34,814 bases of DNA from Actinomadura sp. CNU-125 (GCF_001942465.1 NZ_MKJY01000583.1:1-34814); one strand, 5' to 3'. Positions 8,695 through 17,345 are shown, counted from the first letter of the stretch. Translations and numbers: made by a program. Notes: generated by a model not told the origin, from the letters alone.

Positions 8695-8764
8695 TTGTTT
8701 CGGCTTAATCCGTGTGCTGTTATTGGTCTGCCACCGATGATACACAGATGCAAACCATGTATCA
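8695..8764 (+). promoter_or_regulatory. Candidate lcp promoter and TetR operator
   Basis: Between the divergent TetR and lcp genes, TTGTTT (8695-8700) and TGTTAT (8718-8723), 17 bases apart, form a possible sigma-70-type promoter. Downstream lies a perfect inverted repeat, TGATACA (8738-8744) / TGTATCA (8758-8764) with a 13-base spacer, followed by a further CGTATCA half-site. It is placed to block early transcription of lcp, as a TetR operator would. Confidence 0.5.
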
Positions 8765-8802
8765 GCGTATCAACGGACGCTCACCCCGAGGAGGACGATG
8801 GC

Positions 8803-10053
8803 ATGGACGAACTCAGCAGGCGGAAGATGCTGGCGGCGGGCGGGACGCTTGGTGCGCTCGGCGCGCTGAGCATCGCGACGCCCGCGCAGGCGAGAGTATG
8901 GACCTGGTCCCCCAAGGGGTCGGTGGCGGGCGCGGGGAAGGGCGCCGACCCCAAGGGCGTATGGGACGAGGTGGCCGACCCGCTCATCGCCGACGTGATC
9001 GAGAGCGGTCACGTCGCCGAGGTCAACGAAGAGCTGCGGAAGTGGACCAAGAACGGGCAGGCGCTGTCGAGTAAACTGCCCGCGGAACTGCGCGCTTTCA
9101 TCGAGCAGGCCCGCCGGCTGCCTTCGTGGACCGATCAGGGCAAGCTGGAGACCGCGGTCAACTTCAACGAGAAGCGCGGGCTCTACCTCGGCGTCACCTA
9201 CGGCTTCGCCAGCGGGATGATGAGCACGGTCATCCCCCGCGAGGCCCGTGCCGTCTACTACTCCAAGGGCGGCGCGGACATGCGCGACCGCATCACCAAG
9301 ACTGCCAAGCTCGGGTACGACATCGGCACCGCCAACGCCTACGGCGACGACGGCGAGATGGTCGTGACCTGCGTCAAGACCCGCATGGCGCACGCGGGCG
9401 TGCGCCACCTGCTGCCGCAGTCGCCGGCCTGGAACAAGGTCGCCGACGAGGCGATCCCGATCAGCCAGGCGGACATGATGGTCACCTGGCACAGCCTGCC
9501 CACGACCGTCATGCAGAACCTGAAGAAGTGGAAGGTGCCGATCCCGGACAACGAGTCCGAGGCGTTCCTGCACTCCTGGCAGCTCTGCGCGCACATGCTC
9601 GGCATCAAGGACGAGTACATCCCGAACTCGTGGGCCGAGGCCGACTCGCAGGCCGCGCAGGTCCTGACGCCGATCCTCGCGCCGACGCCCGAGGGCATCA
9701 AGCTCGCCGACATGCTCGTCAACCTCGCCGCGTTCATCGACGCGGGCCTGCTCAGCAAGCCGATCCTCTGCGCGCTCACCCGCTACGTGCTCGGTGACGA
9801 GATCGCCGGCTGGCTGAAGCTCCCCCGGGAGCCGTTCTGGGACTGGGTGTTCGAGACGGCCTGGGAGCCCTTCGTCCAGGTCCGCGAGGGCCTGCTGTCG
9901 CTCGAAGACGCGCCCGGGATCCTGCAGCAGGTCTACTGGGCCTTCGACGAGATCCTGCGGGTGGCCGTGCTGACCGTCCTGTCCGGCGCGGACTTCCCGA
10001 TCAGCATCGAGATCCCCAACGCCAACAACCCGAACTACCCCGATGGCTCCTGA
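8803..10053 (+). CDS. lcp: Latex clearing protein (rubber oxygenase Lcp, DUF2236 family), Tat-exported
   Basis: A 416-residue protein. Its twin-arginine signal (SRRKM at 5-9, hydrophobic stretch, TPAQA cleavage region ending near 30) predicts export in folded form. The body matches Lcp, a b-type heme dioxygenase that cleaves cis-1,4-polyisoprene into oligo-isoprenoid aldehyde/ketones: KRGLYLGVTYGFASGMMSTVIPREARAVYYSKGGADMRDR, then KTRMAHAGVRHLLPQSPAW, then AFLHSWQLCAHMLG. R163, T167 and H197 align, one position off, with the residues R164, T168 and H198 (heme ligand) of Lcp from Streptomyces sp. K30. ATG 8803 follows GAGGAGG. The K30 partner genes oxiA/oxiB are absent here. A divergent TetR gene probably regulates it. 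Confidence 0.85.
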   Translation: MDELSRRKMLAAGGTLGALGALSIATPAQARVWTWSPKGSVAGAGKGADPKGVWDEVADPLIADVIESGHVAEVNEELRKWTKNGQALSSKLPAELRAFIEQARRLPSWTDQGKLETAVNFNEKRGLYLGVTYGFASGMMSTVIPREARAVYYSKGGADMRDRITKTAKLGYDIGTANAYGDDGEMVVTCVKTRMAHAGVRHLLPQSPAWNKVADEAIPISQADMMVTWHSLPTTVMQNLKKWKVPIPDNESEAFLHSWQLCAHMLGIKDEYIPNSWAEADSQAAQVLTPILAPTPEGIKLADMLVNLAAFIDAGLLSKPILCALTRYVLGDEIAGWLKLPREPFWDWVFETAWEPFVQVREGLLSLEDAPGILQQVYWAFDEILRVAVLTVLSGADFPISIEIPNANNPNYPDGS

Positions 10054-10074
10054 GCGGTAGCCCCCCCGAAACGG

Positions 10075-10108
10075 CGGGCCCCGGAATCGCGCCGGATTCC
10101 GGGGCCCG
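10075..10108. terminator. Bidirectional terminator between lcp and the minus-strand kinase-like gene
   Basis: Perfect 14-base arms CGGGCCCCGGAATC (10075-10088) / GATTCCGGGGCCCG (10095-10108) with a 6-base loop, between two convergent stops. The strength and position suit termination for both genes. Confidence 0.75.
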
Positions 10109-10118
10109 CGGCATGTCC

Positions 10119-11806
10119 TCAGCCGGGCGCCTTCACGGACTTGCGGCCCCAGTCGGCGTACGTGGTCTGCAGGACGGCGTGCTCGGCCTTCGGGTCCCCG
10201 GCGCGCAGCCAGAGCGCGGCGGGACGGTTCAGCCGGTCGAGCCTGATCGCGAAGTCGATCGTCGCGGCACCGGTCGTCCGGGTGAGGGACGCGTAGAGCG
10301 GGCCGACGCCGGGGACCTGCGCGAGCGGCCCCGCGGGAGCCGCGCCCTTGTAGACGTCGCCGTCCTTGCGCAGCTCCGTGGCCGACCGCAGCAGCGACGT
10401 CACCGTCGCCACCGACGTGCCGCGCCGCACCTGCTCGGTCAGCGCGGCGTACGGGTTGTCCGCCGCGAGCGGGCGCCACTTCCGGGAGACCTCGCCGTGG
10501 AACCGGTCGCCGACCACGATCGTCTTGCCCGGGTTCTTCGTGTCGCCGGTGCCCCTGACCGTCATCGCGTAGGACGGACGCGCGCCCTGCACCACCGCGA
10601 ACGTCCCCTTGGCCCGGACGGCGCCCGCACCGTCGCGCGCGAAGTCGAACGCCGCCCCGGGCGCCTGCGCCGTCGCCTGCTCGACCTGCGCGACGAGCCG
10701 CGCCGATCCACCCCGCCCTCCGGCAGGACGGGCTGCGGGCTGGTGCTCTGCTGCGCCGGGGTCGGCGGCGCGGCGACCGGATCGGTCTCGCCGCCGCCGG
10801 TCAGCGTCCGCACCGCGAAGGCCGCGCCGACGACCACCGCCACCGCGGCGGCGCCCGCGGCGATCCGGCGCGTCCGGGACCCGCCCGCGGGCTGCGCCGC
10901 CGTCGTCACGATCGCGTTGCGTCCCGTCCCGCGGGACGGCTTCTTCGGCTCGGGACGCCGCGCCGCCTCCGCCGCCAGCTCCGTCAGCCGGCCGCGGCCC
11001 TGCGCCTCCCACGACGGCCCGTACGCGGAGATCGCGGCCTCTTCGAGCACCTCCAGGAAGTCCTCGACGGACGCCGGACGGCCGGCCGGGTCCTTCGCGA
11101 GGCCCTTCGCCAGCAGCTCGCGGAGCGGCCCGGGCGCCTCCTCGACGGGGATCGGCGCCTCCCGGTGCAGCCGCGCCATGTTGCGCCCCGCATACGGCGG
11201 CCGCCCGGTGAGGCACTCGAAGAACACGGCGGTCGCCGCGTACACGTCCGTCGCGACGGTCGCGGCCGCGCCCTCCCACAGCTCCGGCGCCGCGTACGGC
11301 GGGATCGTCTGCGCCTCCGTGCCGGGCGGCGCGAGCCCGAAGTCGCCCACGACGGCGTTGCCCCGGTCGTCCACCAGCACGTCCGACGGACGCACCGTGC
11401 CGTGCACCACGTCGTGCTCGTGCGCCGCCGCGAGGCCGAGCAGCGTCCCGCCGAGCGTGGACAGCGCCGCGAGCGGGCCGACCGGCCCCTGCACCGCCAG
11501 GACGCGCCGCAGGCTGACGCCCTCGACGTGCTGCATGACGACGGCCGCGCCCCCGGCGTCGGTCACGAAGTCGTAGACGTCGGCGACGTTGGGATCCTCG
11601 ATCTGCGTGAGCTTGCGAGCGAGCTCGCTGTACCGGGCCATGAACGACTGGTCGTCGACGAGCCGCCGGTCCAGGTACCTGATCGCCACCCGGGTGCCGG
11701 TGGTGTCGTCGACCGCGGGCACCACCTTGCCGGATGCTCCGCCGCCCAGTTCCCGTTCGTGCGTGAAGCCCGGGACCGTCCAGCCGTCGACCACGTTGAA
11801 AGCCAC
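10119..11806 (-). CDS. Membrane Ser/Thr kinase-like protein with degenerate active site (frameshifted)
   Basis: Residues 1-270 have a Hanks-type kinase fold: glycine loop GGGASGKV (21-28), DFG (155-157), APE region YAAPELW and late helices ending GLAKDPAGRPASVEDFLEVLE. Key residues are changed: the VAIK lysine is Arg43, the HRD motif is HGT (135-137) so the catalytic Asp is Thr, and the following Lys and Asn are Arg139 and Asp142. It is probably a pseudokinase. A basic linker and one membrane span (RRIAAGAAAVAVVVGAAFAVRTL) follow, then Pro/Thr-rich sequence. After a one-base loss near 10715 comes an outer domain of about 190 residues resembling LppX/LprG-type lipid-binding folds (YAMTVRGTG, TIVVGDRFHGEVSRKW, LYASLTRTTGAATIDFAIRLD). 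GTG 11806 is the assumed start. A strong promoter lies upstream. Confidence 0.8.
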
Positions 11807-11876
11807 TCCTCGATACGGCTGATCGCCAGTGAATGGGGAAAGGCGCCGGAACGGGCGCCGATGTCGTACTTGGTGG

Positions 11877-11904
11877 AATATAGGCCCGCGCCCGGCGAGG
11901 TCAA
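11877..11904 (-). promoter_or_regulatory. Promoter of the minus-strand kinase-like gene
   Basis: On the minus strand, -35 TTGACC (11904-11899), a 16-base spacer and -10 TATATT (11882-11877) predict a start near 11870 and a leader of about 65 bases. It is among the best housekeeping-type matches in the window and points away from hemL. Confidence 0.6.
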
Positions 11905-11940
11905 GGCAAGTCGCCGAACTGCAACTGACAGGATGGAACC

Positions 11941-13233
11941 GTGACTGGAACCGATCGCTCCCAGCAGTTGTTCGAGCGTGCCGGCGGGGTCGTCCCGGGC
12001 GGCGTGAACTCGCCGGTCCGGGCCTTCGGCGCCGTCGGCGGCACGCCCCGTTTCATGACGTCCGCACGCGGCCCGTACCTCACCGACGCGGACGGCAACG
12101 AGTACGTCGACCTCGTCTGCTCGTGGGGCCCGATGATCCTCGGGCACGCCCACCCCGCCGTGGTGGACGCCGTCCGCGAAGCCGCCGGGCACGGGACGTC
12201 CTACGGCGCCCCCACCCCCGGCGAGGTGGAGCTCGCCGAGGAGATCGTCGCGCGCGCGCCGGTGGAGAAGGTCCGGCTGGTGAACTCCGGCACCGAGGCG
12301 ACGATGTCGGCGATCCGGCTGGCGCGCGGGTTCACGTCCCGTCCGAAGGTCGTGAAGTTCGCGGGCTGCTACCACGGGCACGTCGACTCGCTCCTCGCCG
12401 CCGCGGGCTCGGGCGTCGCCACCTTCGGCCTCCCCGACACCCCGGGCGTGACCGGCGCGACGACCGCCGACACGATCGTCCTGCCGTACAACGACGTCGC
12501 CGCCGTGGAGCTGGCGTTCGACGAGCACGGCCACGACATCGCGTGCGTGGTCACCGAGGCGGTGCCGTGCAACATGGGCGTCGTCCCCCCGCTCCCGGAC
12601 TTCAACGCCCTCCTCAAGCGGCTCTGCGAACGCTACGGCGCCCTGCTCGTCGTCGACGAGGTGCTCACCGGCTTCCGTGCGTCCCGTTCGGGCTGGTACG
12701 GGCTGGAGGGCGTCGCCGGCGACCTGACGACGTTCGGGAAGGTGATGGGCGGCGGGCTGCCCGCCGCCGCGTTCGGCGGCCGCGCCGACATCATGGACCG
12801 CCTAGCCCCCGCCGGTCCCGTCTACCAGGCCGGGACGCTCTCGGGGAACCCCCTCGCCACCGCCGCCGGGCTCGCGACCCTCCGCAACGCGACCGACGCC
12901 GTCTACACCGCGATCGACACCGCCGCCGCGACCGTCGCGAAGGCCGCCTCCGAGGCCCTCGCCAAGGAAGGCGTCCCGCACAGCCCGCAGCACGCCGGGA
13001 ACCTCTTCTCGATCTTCTTCACCGACGAGAAGGTCGGCGACTTCGCCGCCGCCCGGCGGCAGGACTCCAAGGCGTACGCGGCGTTCTTCCACGCGGCCCT
13101 GGAACGCGGCGTGTACCTGCCGCCGTCCGCGTTCGAGGTGTGGTTCCTGTCCGCCGCGCACGACGACGAGGCGATCGGCCGCGTCCTCGACGCCCTCCCG
13201 TACGCCGCCCGCGCCGCCGCGCGGGCGTCCTAG
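11941..13233 (+). CDS. hemL: Glutamate-1-semialdehyde 2,1-aminomutase
   Basis: HemL converts glutamate-1-semialdehyde to 5-aminolevulinate using PLP, the step after HemA. The 430 residues are intact. Seen: SQQLFERAGGVVPGGVNSPVRAF, NSGTEATMSAIRLARG, KFAGCYHGHVDSLL, the cofactor Asp in LLVVDEVLTGFR, and the Schiff-base lysine K267 in TTFGKVMGGGLP. GTG 11941 has no clear ribosome site. A -10-like CAGGAT (11929-11934) six bases upstream suggests a leaderless message. The gene is apart from the rex-hemACDB cluster, as in other actinomycetes. Its stop overlaps the stop of the convergent DapA-family gene by two bases. Confidence 0.95.
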   Translation: MTGTDRSQQLFERAGGVVPGGVNSPVRAFGAVGGTPRFMTSARGPYLTDADGNEYVDLVCSWGPMILGHAHPAVVDAVREAAGHGTSYGAPTPGEVELAEEIVARAPVEKVRLVNSGTEATMSAIRLARGFTSRPKVVKFAGCYHGHVDSLLAAAGSGVATFGLPDTPGVTGATTADTIVLPYNDVAAVELAFDEHGHDIACVVTEAVPCNMGVVPPLPDFNALLKRLCERYGALLVVDEVLTGFRASRSGWYGLEGVAGDLTTFGKVMGGGLPAAAFGGRADIMDRLAPAGPVYQAGTLSGNPLATAAGLATLRNATDAVYTAIDTAAATVAKAASEALAKEGVPHSPQHAGNLFSIFFTDEKVGDFAAARRQDSKAYAAFFHAALERGVYLPPSAFEVWFLSAAHDDEAIGRVLDALPYAARAAARAS

Positions 13234-14084
13234 CCGAGAGCCTTCAGGGCCCGTTCGACGTTCTCCGGCCGGGGCGCGCGCAGCGGCGCACGCACGGCCG
13301 GATCGTCGATCACCCCGAGTTCGGCGAGGCACGCCTTCAGGACGCTCGGCGACGGCTCGGCGAACAGGGCGTCGACCAGCGGCAACAGGACCTCGTGCAG
13401 CTCGCGGCCGCCCTCGGCCAGCCGCGCGAACGCCTCCGGCGCCAGACAGGCCGACGCCGTGACCCCACCGGACGCCCCCAACCGCATCATCGGGTACAGG
13501 TAGGCGTCGTCGCCCGCCAGCACGTCGCCCGCCCCGGCGGCGAGCAGCACGAGCGTGTCGCGGTCGATCGCGCCGGGACAGTGCTTCACCGCGGCGACCC
13601 CGTCGACCTCCAGCACCCGTACGAGCGTCTCGCCCGACAGATGCTTCCCCGTCCGGTACGGGACGTTGTAGGCGATGATCGGGACCTGCGCCGCCGCCCC
13701 CACCGCCGCGAAGTGCTCGACGACGCCGTCGTCCGACGGCCGCAGGTAGTACGGGACGACGACGAGCAGCGCGTCCGCGAACGCTTCGAGGCTCCGTGCC
13801 TCCGCGATCGTCGCCTCGGTCCCCATCGCCCCGGCGCCCACGATCAGCGGCACCCCGTACTCGTCGCACACCGTGCGGCACACCGCGAGCACGGCCGTCC
13901 GCTCGTCCGGGGCGAGCAGCGCGGCCTCCCCGGTCGTGCCCAGCGCGACGAGCCCGGCGACGCCGCCGTCCAGGCACCGCGCCGCGAGCCGCTCCAGCGA
14001 CGCCTCGTCCACCGCACCACCCGAGAACGGCGTCACCAGCGACGCGAACACACCACGGAACACGTCCACCACCTCCACGGCCAT
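13230..14084 (-). CDS. DapA-family aldolase/synthase (dihydrodipicolinate synthase-like)
   Basis: A 284-residue TIM-barrel protein of the DapA/NAL family. It has GTTGE (49-53), the catalytic Tyr in IIAYNVPYRTG (Y139, with Arg144) and the Schiff-base Lys in AAVKHCPG (K167). DapA condenses pyruvate with aspartate semialdehyde toward lysine, but the family also holds other pyruvate aldolases. The single-gene setting beside a divergent LysR gene, with no lysine genes, leaves the substrate open. Arg144 after Tyr139 is compatible with a real DapA. ATG 14084 starts the fold directly. It is probably controlled by the LysR protein through the 64-base shared region. Confidence 0.85.
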   Translation of the reverse strand: MAVEVVDVFRGVFASLVTPFSGGAVDEASLERLAARCLDGGVAGLVALGTTGEAALLAPDERTAVLAVCRTVCDEYGVPLIVGAGAMGTEATIAEARSLEAFADALLVVVPYYLRPSDDGVVEHFAAVGAAAQVPIIAYNVPYRTGKHLSGETLVRVLEVDGVAAVKHCPGAIDRDTLVLLAAGAGDVLAGDDAYLYPMMRLGASGGVTASACLAPEAFARLAEGGRELHEVLLPLVDALFAEPSPSVLKACLAELGVIDDPAVRAPLRAPRPENVERALKALG

Positions 14085-14104
14085 GCTGGTCGGCGGGCCC
14101 TTTT

Positions 14105-14142
14105 AGAACAAGCTAGAAGTTCTCTACTCCTCGATTTAGGGT
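14105..14142. promoter_or_regulatory. LysR/DapA divergent regulatory region
   Basis: AGAAC (14105-14109) and GTTCT (14119-14123) form an inverted repeat with a 9-base spacer, the kind of interrupted dyad LysR regulators bind. TAGGGT (14137-14142) lies six bases before the LysR ATG and looks like a -10 box for a leaderless message. The region separates the two start codons. Confidence 0.45.
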
Positions 14143-14148
14143 TGCTTC

Positions 14149-15054
14149 ATGCTCGATCTGGAGCGGCTGCGCGCCCTGCACTCCGTGGCGACCTACGGCT
14201 CGGTCAGCGCCGCCGCCGACGTCCTGCACGTCACCACGTCCGCCGTCTCCCAGCAGCTCGCCAAGCTCGAACGCGAGACCGGCCAGAAACTCCTCGAACG
14301 CAACGGCCGGGGCGTCCGCCTCACCGACGCCGCCGAACTCCTCGTCGCGCACGCCGAACGCATCCTCTCCCTCGTCGAGCAGGCCCAGGCCGACCTCGAA
14401 GCCCACCGCGGCTCCGTCGTCGGCCAGCTCACCCTCGCCGCCTTCCCCACCGCCGCCCGCGGCCTCCTGCCGGGCGCCCTCCGCCGCCTCCGCGCCGACC
14501 ACCCCGACCTCCGCGTCCTCCTCCGCGAAGAGGACCCGATGCGGAGCATGCCGCTCGTCCTGCGCGGCGACCTCGACATGGCCGTCGTCCAGGACTGGAA
14601 CAACGAACCCCTCCCGCTCCCCGACGGCCTCCAGAAAGCCGCCATCTGCGACGACGTCGCCGACGTGGCCATCCCCGCCGGCCACCCCCTCGCGGGCCGC
14701 GACACCGTCGACCTCAAGGAACTCGCGGGCGACCCCTGGATCAGCTCCTCACCCGACAGCATCTGCTGCGACTGGCTCCTGCGCACCCTCCGCGCCGTCG
14801 ACAGCGAACCCCGCATCGTCCACATGGCCTACGAGTTCGCCACCCAGCTCGCCCTCGTCGGCGCCGGCCTCGGAAACGCGATCCTCCCCCGAATGGGCCG
14901 CTGCGACGTCCCGACCGGCGTCGCGATCGTCCCCCTCTCCGCCCCCCTCTACCGCCGCGTCTACGCGGTCTGGCGCGAGAAGGCCGCCCGCCGCCCCGCG
15001 ATCAGAGCGGCCCTGACGTGTTTTCTTGCGTCACCCTCGGCGTCAGGCCGCTAG
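14149..15054 (+). CDS. LysR-family transcriptional regulator
   Basis: A 301-residue LysR protein. The N-terminal winged helix-turn-helix (LDLERLRALHSVATYGSVSAAADVLHVTTSAVSQQLAKLERETGQKLLERNGRGVRLTDAAELL) is followed by a periplasmic-binding-like effector domain from about residue 90. It is divergent from the DapA-family gene and probably its regulator. The extreme C-terminus (CFLASPSASGR) and the stop codon come from a copy of the intergenic repeat starting at 15019, so the native end may have been replaced. ATG 14149 appears leaderless. Confidence 0.9.
   Translation: MLDLERLRALHSVATYGSVSAAADVLHVTTSAVSQQLAKLERETGQKLLERNGRGVRLTDAAELLVAHAERILSLVEQAQADLEAHRGSVVGQLTLAAFPTAARGLLPGALRRLRADHPDLRVLLREEDPMRSMPLVLRGDLDMAVVQDWNNEPLPLPDGLQKAAICDDVADVAIPAGHPLAGRDTVDLKELAGDPWISSSPDSICCDWLLRTLRAVDSEPRIVHMAYEFATQLALVGAGLGNAILPRMGRCDVPTGVAIVPLSAPLYRRVYAVWREKAARRPAIRAALTCFLASPSASGR
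15019..15049 (+). repeat. Intergenic repeat, head segment, copy A
   Basis: A 31-base unit beginning TGTTTTCTTGCG and ending GGCGTCAGGCC. It recurs at 15061-15090 with one base less and one substitution, and in inverted, more diverged form near 17505-17535. It lies inside the last codons of the LysR gene. Confidence 0.75.
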
Positions 15055-15060
15055 GCGGCG

Positions 15061-15135
15061 TGTTTTCTGCGTCGCCCTCGGCGTCAGGCCCCAGGGGAAC
15101 GGGCAACGCGTGCGATTGCTGCATCGCTCCGACTC
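15061..15135 (+). repeat. Intergenic repeat, head copy B plus core copy 1
   Basis: The head unit (15061-15090) is followed by a 13-base link and a core (15104-15135) containing CGTGCGATTGCTGCATCGCT. The same core recurs at 15193-15231 and inverted at 17450-17481. The order head-link-core matches the complete inverted element on the right of the kinase gene, but this copy lacks the tail. Confidence 0.75.
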
Positions 15136-15147
15136 TTGCTTAATGGC

Positions 15148-15193
15148 GGTGCCTGCGGTTCCGGGCGCCGGGGCGCCCTCCACCGCAGCCACC
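15148..15193. repeat. Imperfect hairpin between repeat cores
   Basis: Arms 15148-15169 and 15172-15193 pair at about 18 of 22 positions (GGTGCCTGCGG... with ...CCGCAGCCACC) around a 2-base loop. It sits between the two core copies and may be an insertion into an older element, or a terminator after the LysR gene. Confidence 0.55.
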
Positions 15194-15309
15194 GCGTGCG
15201 ATTGCTGCATCGCTCCGACTCGCCCAGGGGCTCGCTGCGCGATCAGATTCTCGCTTCGCTCGAATCTGGCTTCGCTCGCAATCGCAGTGGTTCCGGTCCG
15301 CTCTGGCTG
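15193..15309 (+). repeat. Long inverted repeat, left arm (core plus tail)
   Basis: 117 bases that match the reverse complement of 17364-17481 almost base for base; I see about three differences. The unit runs from the CGTGCGATTGCTGCATCGCT core to CCGGTCCGCTCTGGCTG. It contains the inner dyad CAGATTC (15244-15250) / GAATCTG (15262-15268) and repeated CGCTTCGCTC blocks. With the right arm it brackets the kinase gene. Confidence 0.9.
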
Positions 15310-15397
15310 AGGTTGGGGCTGAGGCGGGCGGGGCCGAACCTAACGGGGGGTTCGGGCGTCCCAAACGAGCGACGATCACATTGGTTGGAGGCGGTAC

Positions 15398-17139
15398 GTG
15401 GCGGTCAGCGGCTATACGGAGGTTCGGGAACTCGGCGCGGGGGCGCAGGGACGGGTCGTCCTGGCGCGGCACGACGAGTCCGGCACCCTGGTGGCGATCA
15501 AGTACCTGACCGGGCACCCGGACGAGGCCGAGCGCGAACGCCTGCGGCACGAGGCCCGGATGCTCGGCCGGGCGGACAGCCCGCACGTCGCCCGCCTCTA
15601 CAGGCTCGTCGAGGGACCGGACGGCGCCGCGCTCGTCATGGAAGCGATCGACGGCGTCTCCCTCAAAGTGATCCTCGAACGCGAAGGGGCGCTCGGCCCC
15701 GAAGCGTCCCTCGCCGTCCTCAAGGGCTCCCTCCTCGGCCTCTCCGCCGCCCACGCCCTGGGCGTCGTCCATCGCGACTACAAACCCGCGAACGTGGTCG
15801 TCCCCGCCGACGGCCTGAGCCGCCTCGTCGACTTCGGCATCGCGACCCCGGCCGGACAGGAAGCGGGCGCGCGGCACCCCGACTACATGGCGCCCGAACA
15901 ATGGGACCGCCACACCGCCACCCCCGCCACCGACGTGTACGCGGCGACCTGCGTGTTCGTCGAGTGCGCCACCGGACGGCGTCCGTACACCGGCAACCGC
16001 GCCGCCCTCATGCTCGCCCACCGCACGGCCGAGATCCCCGTCGACACCGTCCCCGACCCCCTGCGCCCCCTCGTCGTTCGCGGTATGGCGAAGACGCCCG
16101 AAGAGCGCCCCGCCGCCGCGTCCGCCTTCATCGAGGAACTCGAAGCCGTCGCCGTAGACGCCTACGGCCCCGACTGGGAGCACACCGGCGTCCGAGCCCT
16201 GGCCGCGTCGGCCGCCGCCCTGGCCGCCCTCTTCCCCTTGGCGGCCTCCCTCCTCCCCGCGCCGCGGCACCCGCGGCCCAGGGGACCGGGCAAGCGGCCT
16301 TCGGTACGGGAAAGGCCGCCGCCGCAAAGGCAGGCGGTCTGAAGACGGCACTCGGGATCGGCGCGGCCGTCTGCGGAACGGCGGCCGTGATCGGAACCGG
16401 AACGGTGGTCGCGACGCAGCAGGACGACGACGGACGGACGCAAGCGGCAGCAACCCCCTCACGAACCGCCACCATCGTGCCCGTCAAGGGGTGCAGCCGG
16501 ATGGTGCCGAACTCCAACGACCCCGACGGCATGTCGCCGCAGCCCGAAGCCCCGCCCGCCCCGACCGTCCGGCTCCCGCCGGTCGTGGAACTGCCGGACG
16601 GCGCGGCCGTCTACTACATCGGCGGCGGGCACCTGATCGGCCCCGCGAACGTCGAGTGCGACGGCCAGGTCGGCGCGTCGAGCGGCCTGCACCGGATCGG
16701 CGACCCCCTCGCGGGAGGCGGCGTCTACGAGTCGTTCAACTGGGCGGTCGGCCCGGTAGGGGCCATGCACTGCCGCTACTTCCCCGACACGGAACCCGCC
16801 GCGCGCCAGCGCGCGATCGTCCCGCAGTGCGGCGCCGACGTGCAGAAACGCGAGGAGTTGCCCAACATCGGCATGAGGGCCGCGATCACGTCCGGAGTCG
16901 CGATGGGCACGGACGCGCCCCCGTCCCCCTACGTAGCCGTCTCCCTGGCGGTCCTGCCCGGCCAGAACGACCCCTTCAAGGTGATCGACTGCGTCATGCC
17001 GTGGGAACGCCGCAACATCTGCAACGAGGCCCTCACCTACTGGCTGGTCCGAGAAACCGCCGAAGCCGAACCCGCCGAGAAGGCCCAAGACCAAGCCTCA
17101 ACCCGAATCGCCGACTTCGTAGAAACGATCCGCCGCTGA
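15398..17139 (+). CDS. Membrane Ser/Thr protein kinase with Cys-rich outer domain (frameshifted)
   Basis: Residues 1-260 form a Hanks-type kinase with all key residues present: glycine loop GAGAQGRV (13-20), VAIK K35, helix-C Glu52, HRDYKPAN (125-132), DFG (145-147) and MAPEQW (164-169). It should be active. One base is missing near 16258-16262; past it an Ala/Gly-rich linker, a membrane span (ALGIGAAVCGTAAVIGTGTVVA) and an outer domain of about 230 residues follow. The outer domain has at least six cysteines (VKGCSRM, VECDGQ, MHCRYF, PQCGAD, IDCVMP, NICNEA) and I do not recognise it. GTG 15398 follows GGAGG. The linker after the kinase domain (AYGPDWEHTG) resembles that of the minus-strand kinase-like protein (AYGPSWEAQG), so the two look paralogous. 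The gene is bracketed by inverted repeats. Confidence 0.85.
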
Positions 17140-17285
17140 CCCCCAAACAGCCGTTCGCACCACCTCACCCCGGCCCCAGGCGGTTGGACGATCCCGGCCG
17201 GATGCCGGGCTGGGCGCCTCGGCCGGGGGCTCAGCTAGTGCGGTGTCCCACGAACGTCCGCCGGGCCGATGGCCCCCTCCCGACG

Positions 17286-17345
17286 TTGACCTGCGGCGTG
17301 TTGCCCTTATGGGCGCCCGAGTTAGGGCAACACGCCGCAGATCAA
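17286..17345. repeat. Long perfect hairpin between the kinase gene and the right repeat
   Basis: CTGCGGCGTGTTGCCCT (17291-17307) pairs perfectly with 17324-17340 around a 16-base loop. After one mismatch the stem extends by TTGA (17286-17289) / TCAA (17342-17345). The loop itself contains the palindrome GGGCGCCC. There is no T-run. It may end kinase transcription, but the length and perfection are unusual. The rest of 17140-17285 shows nothing I recognise. Confidence 0.75.

Noticed and set aside
13230..14084. Firm dapA assignment
   Set aside because: Residues fit DapA, but there is no lysine-pathway neighbour and the LysR context suggests a catabolic relative, so no symbol was given.
15019..15309. 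Possible CRISPR array because of repeated cores and heads
   Set aside because: Units are few, unequal in length, not regularly spaced, occur in inverted form 2 kb away, and no cas genes are present.
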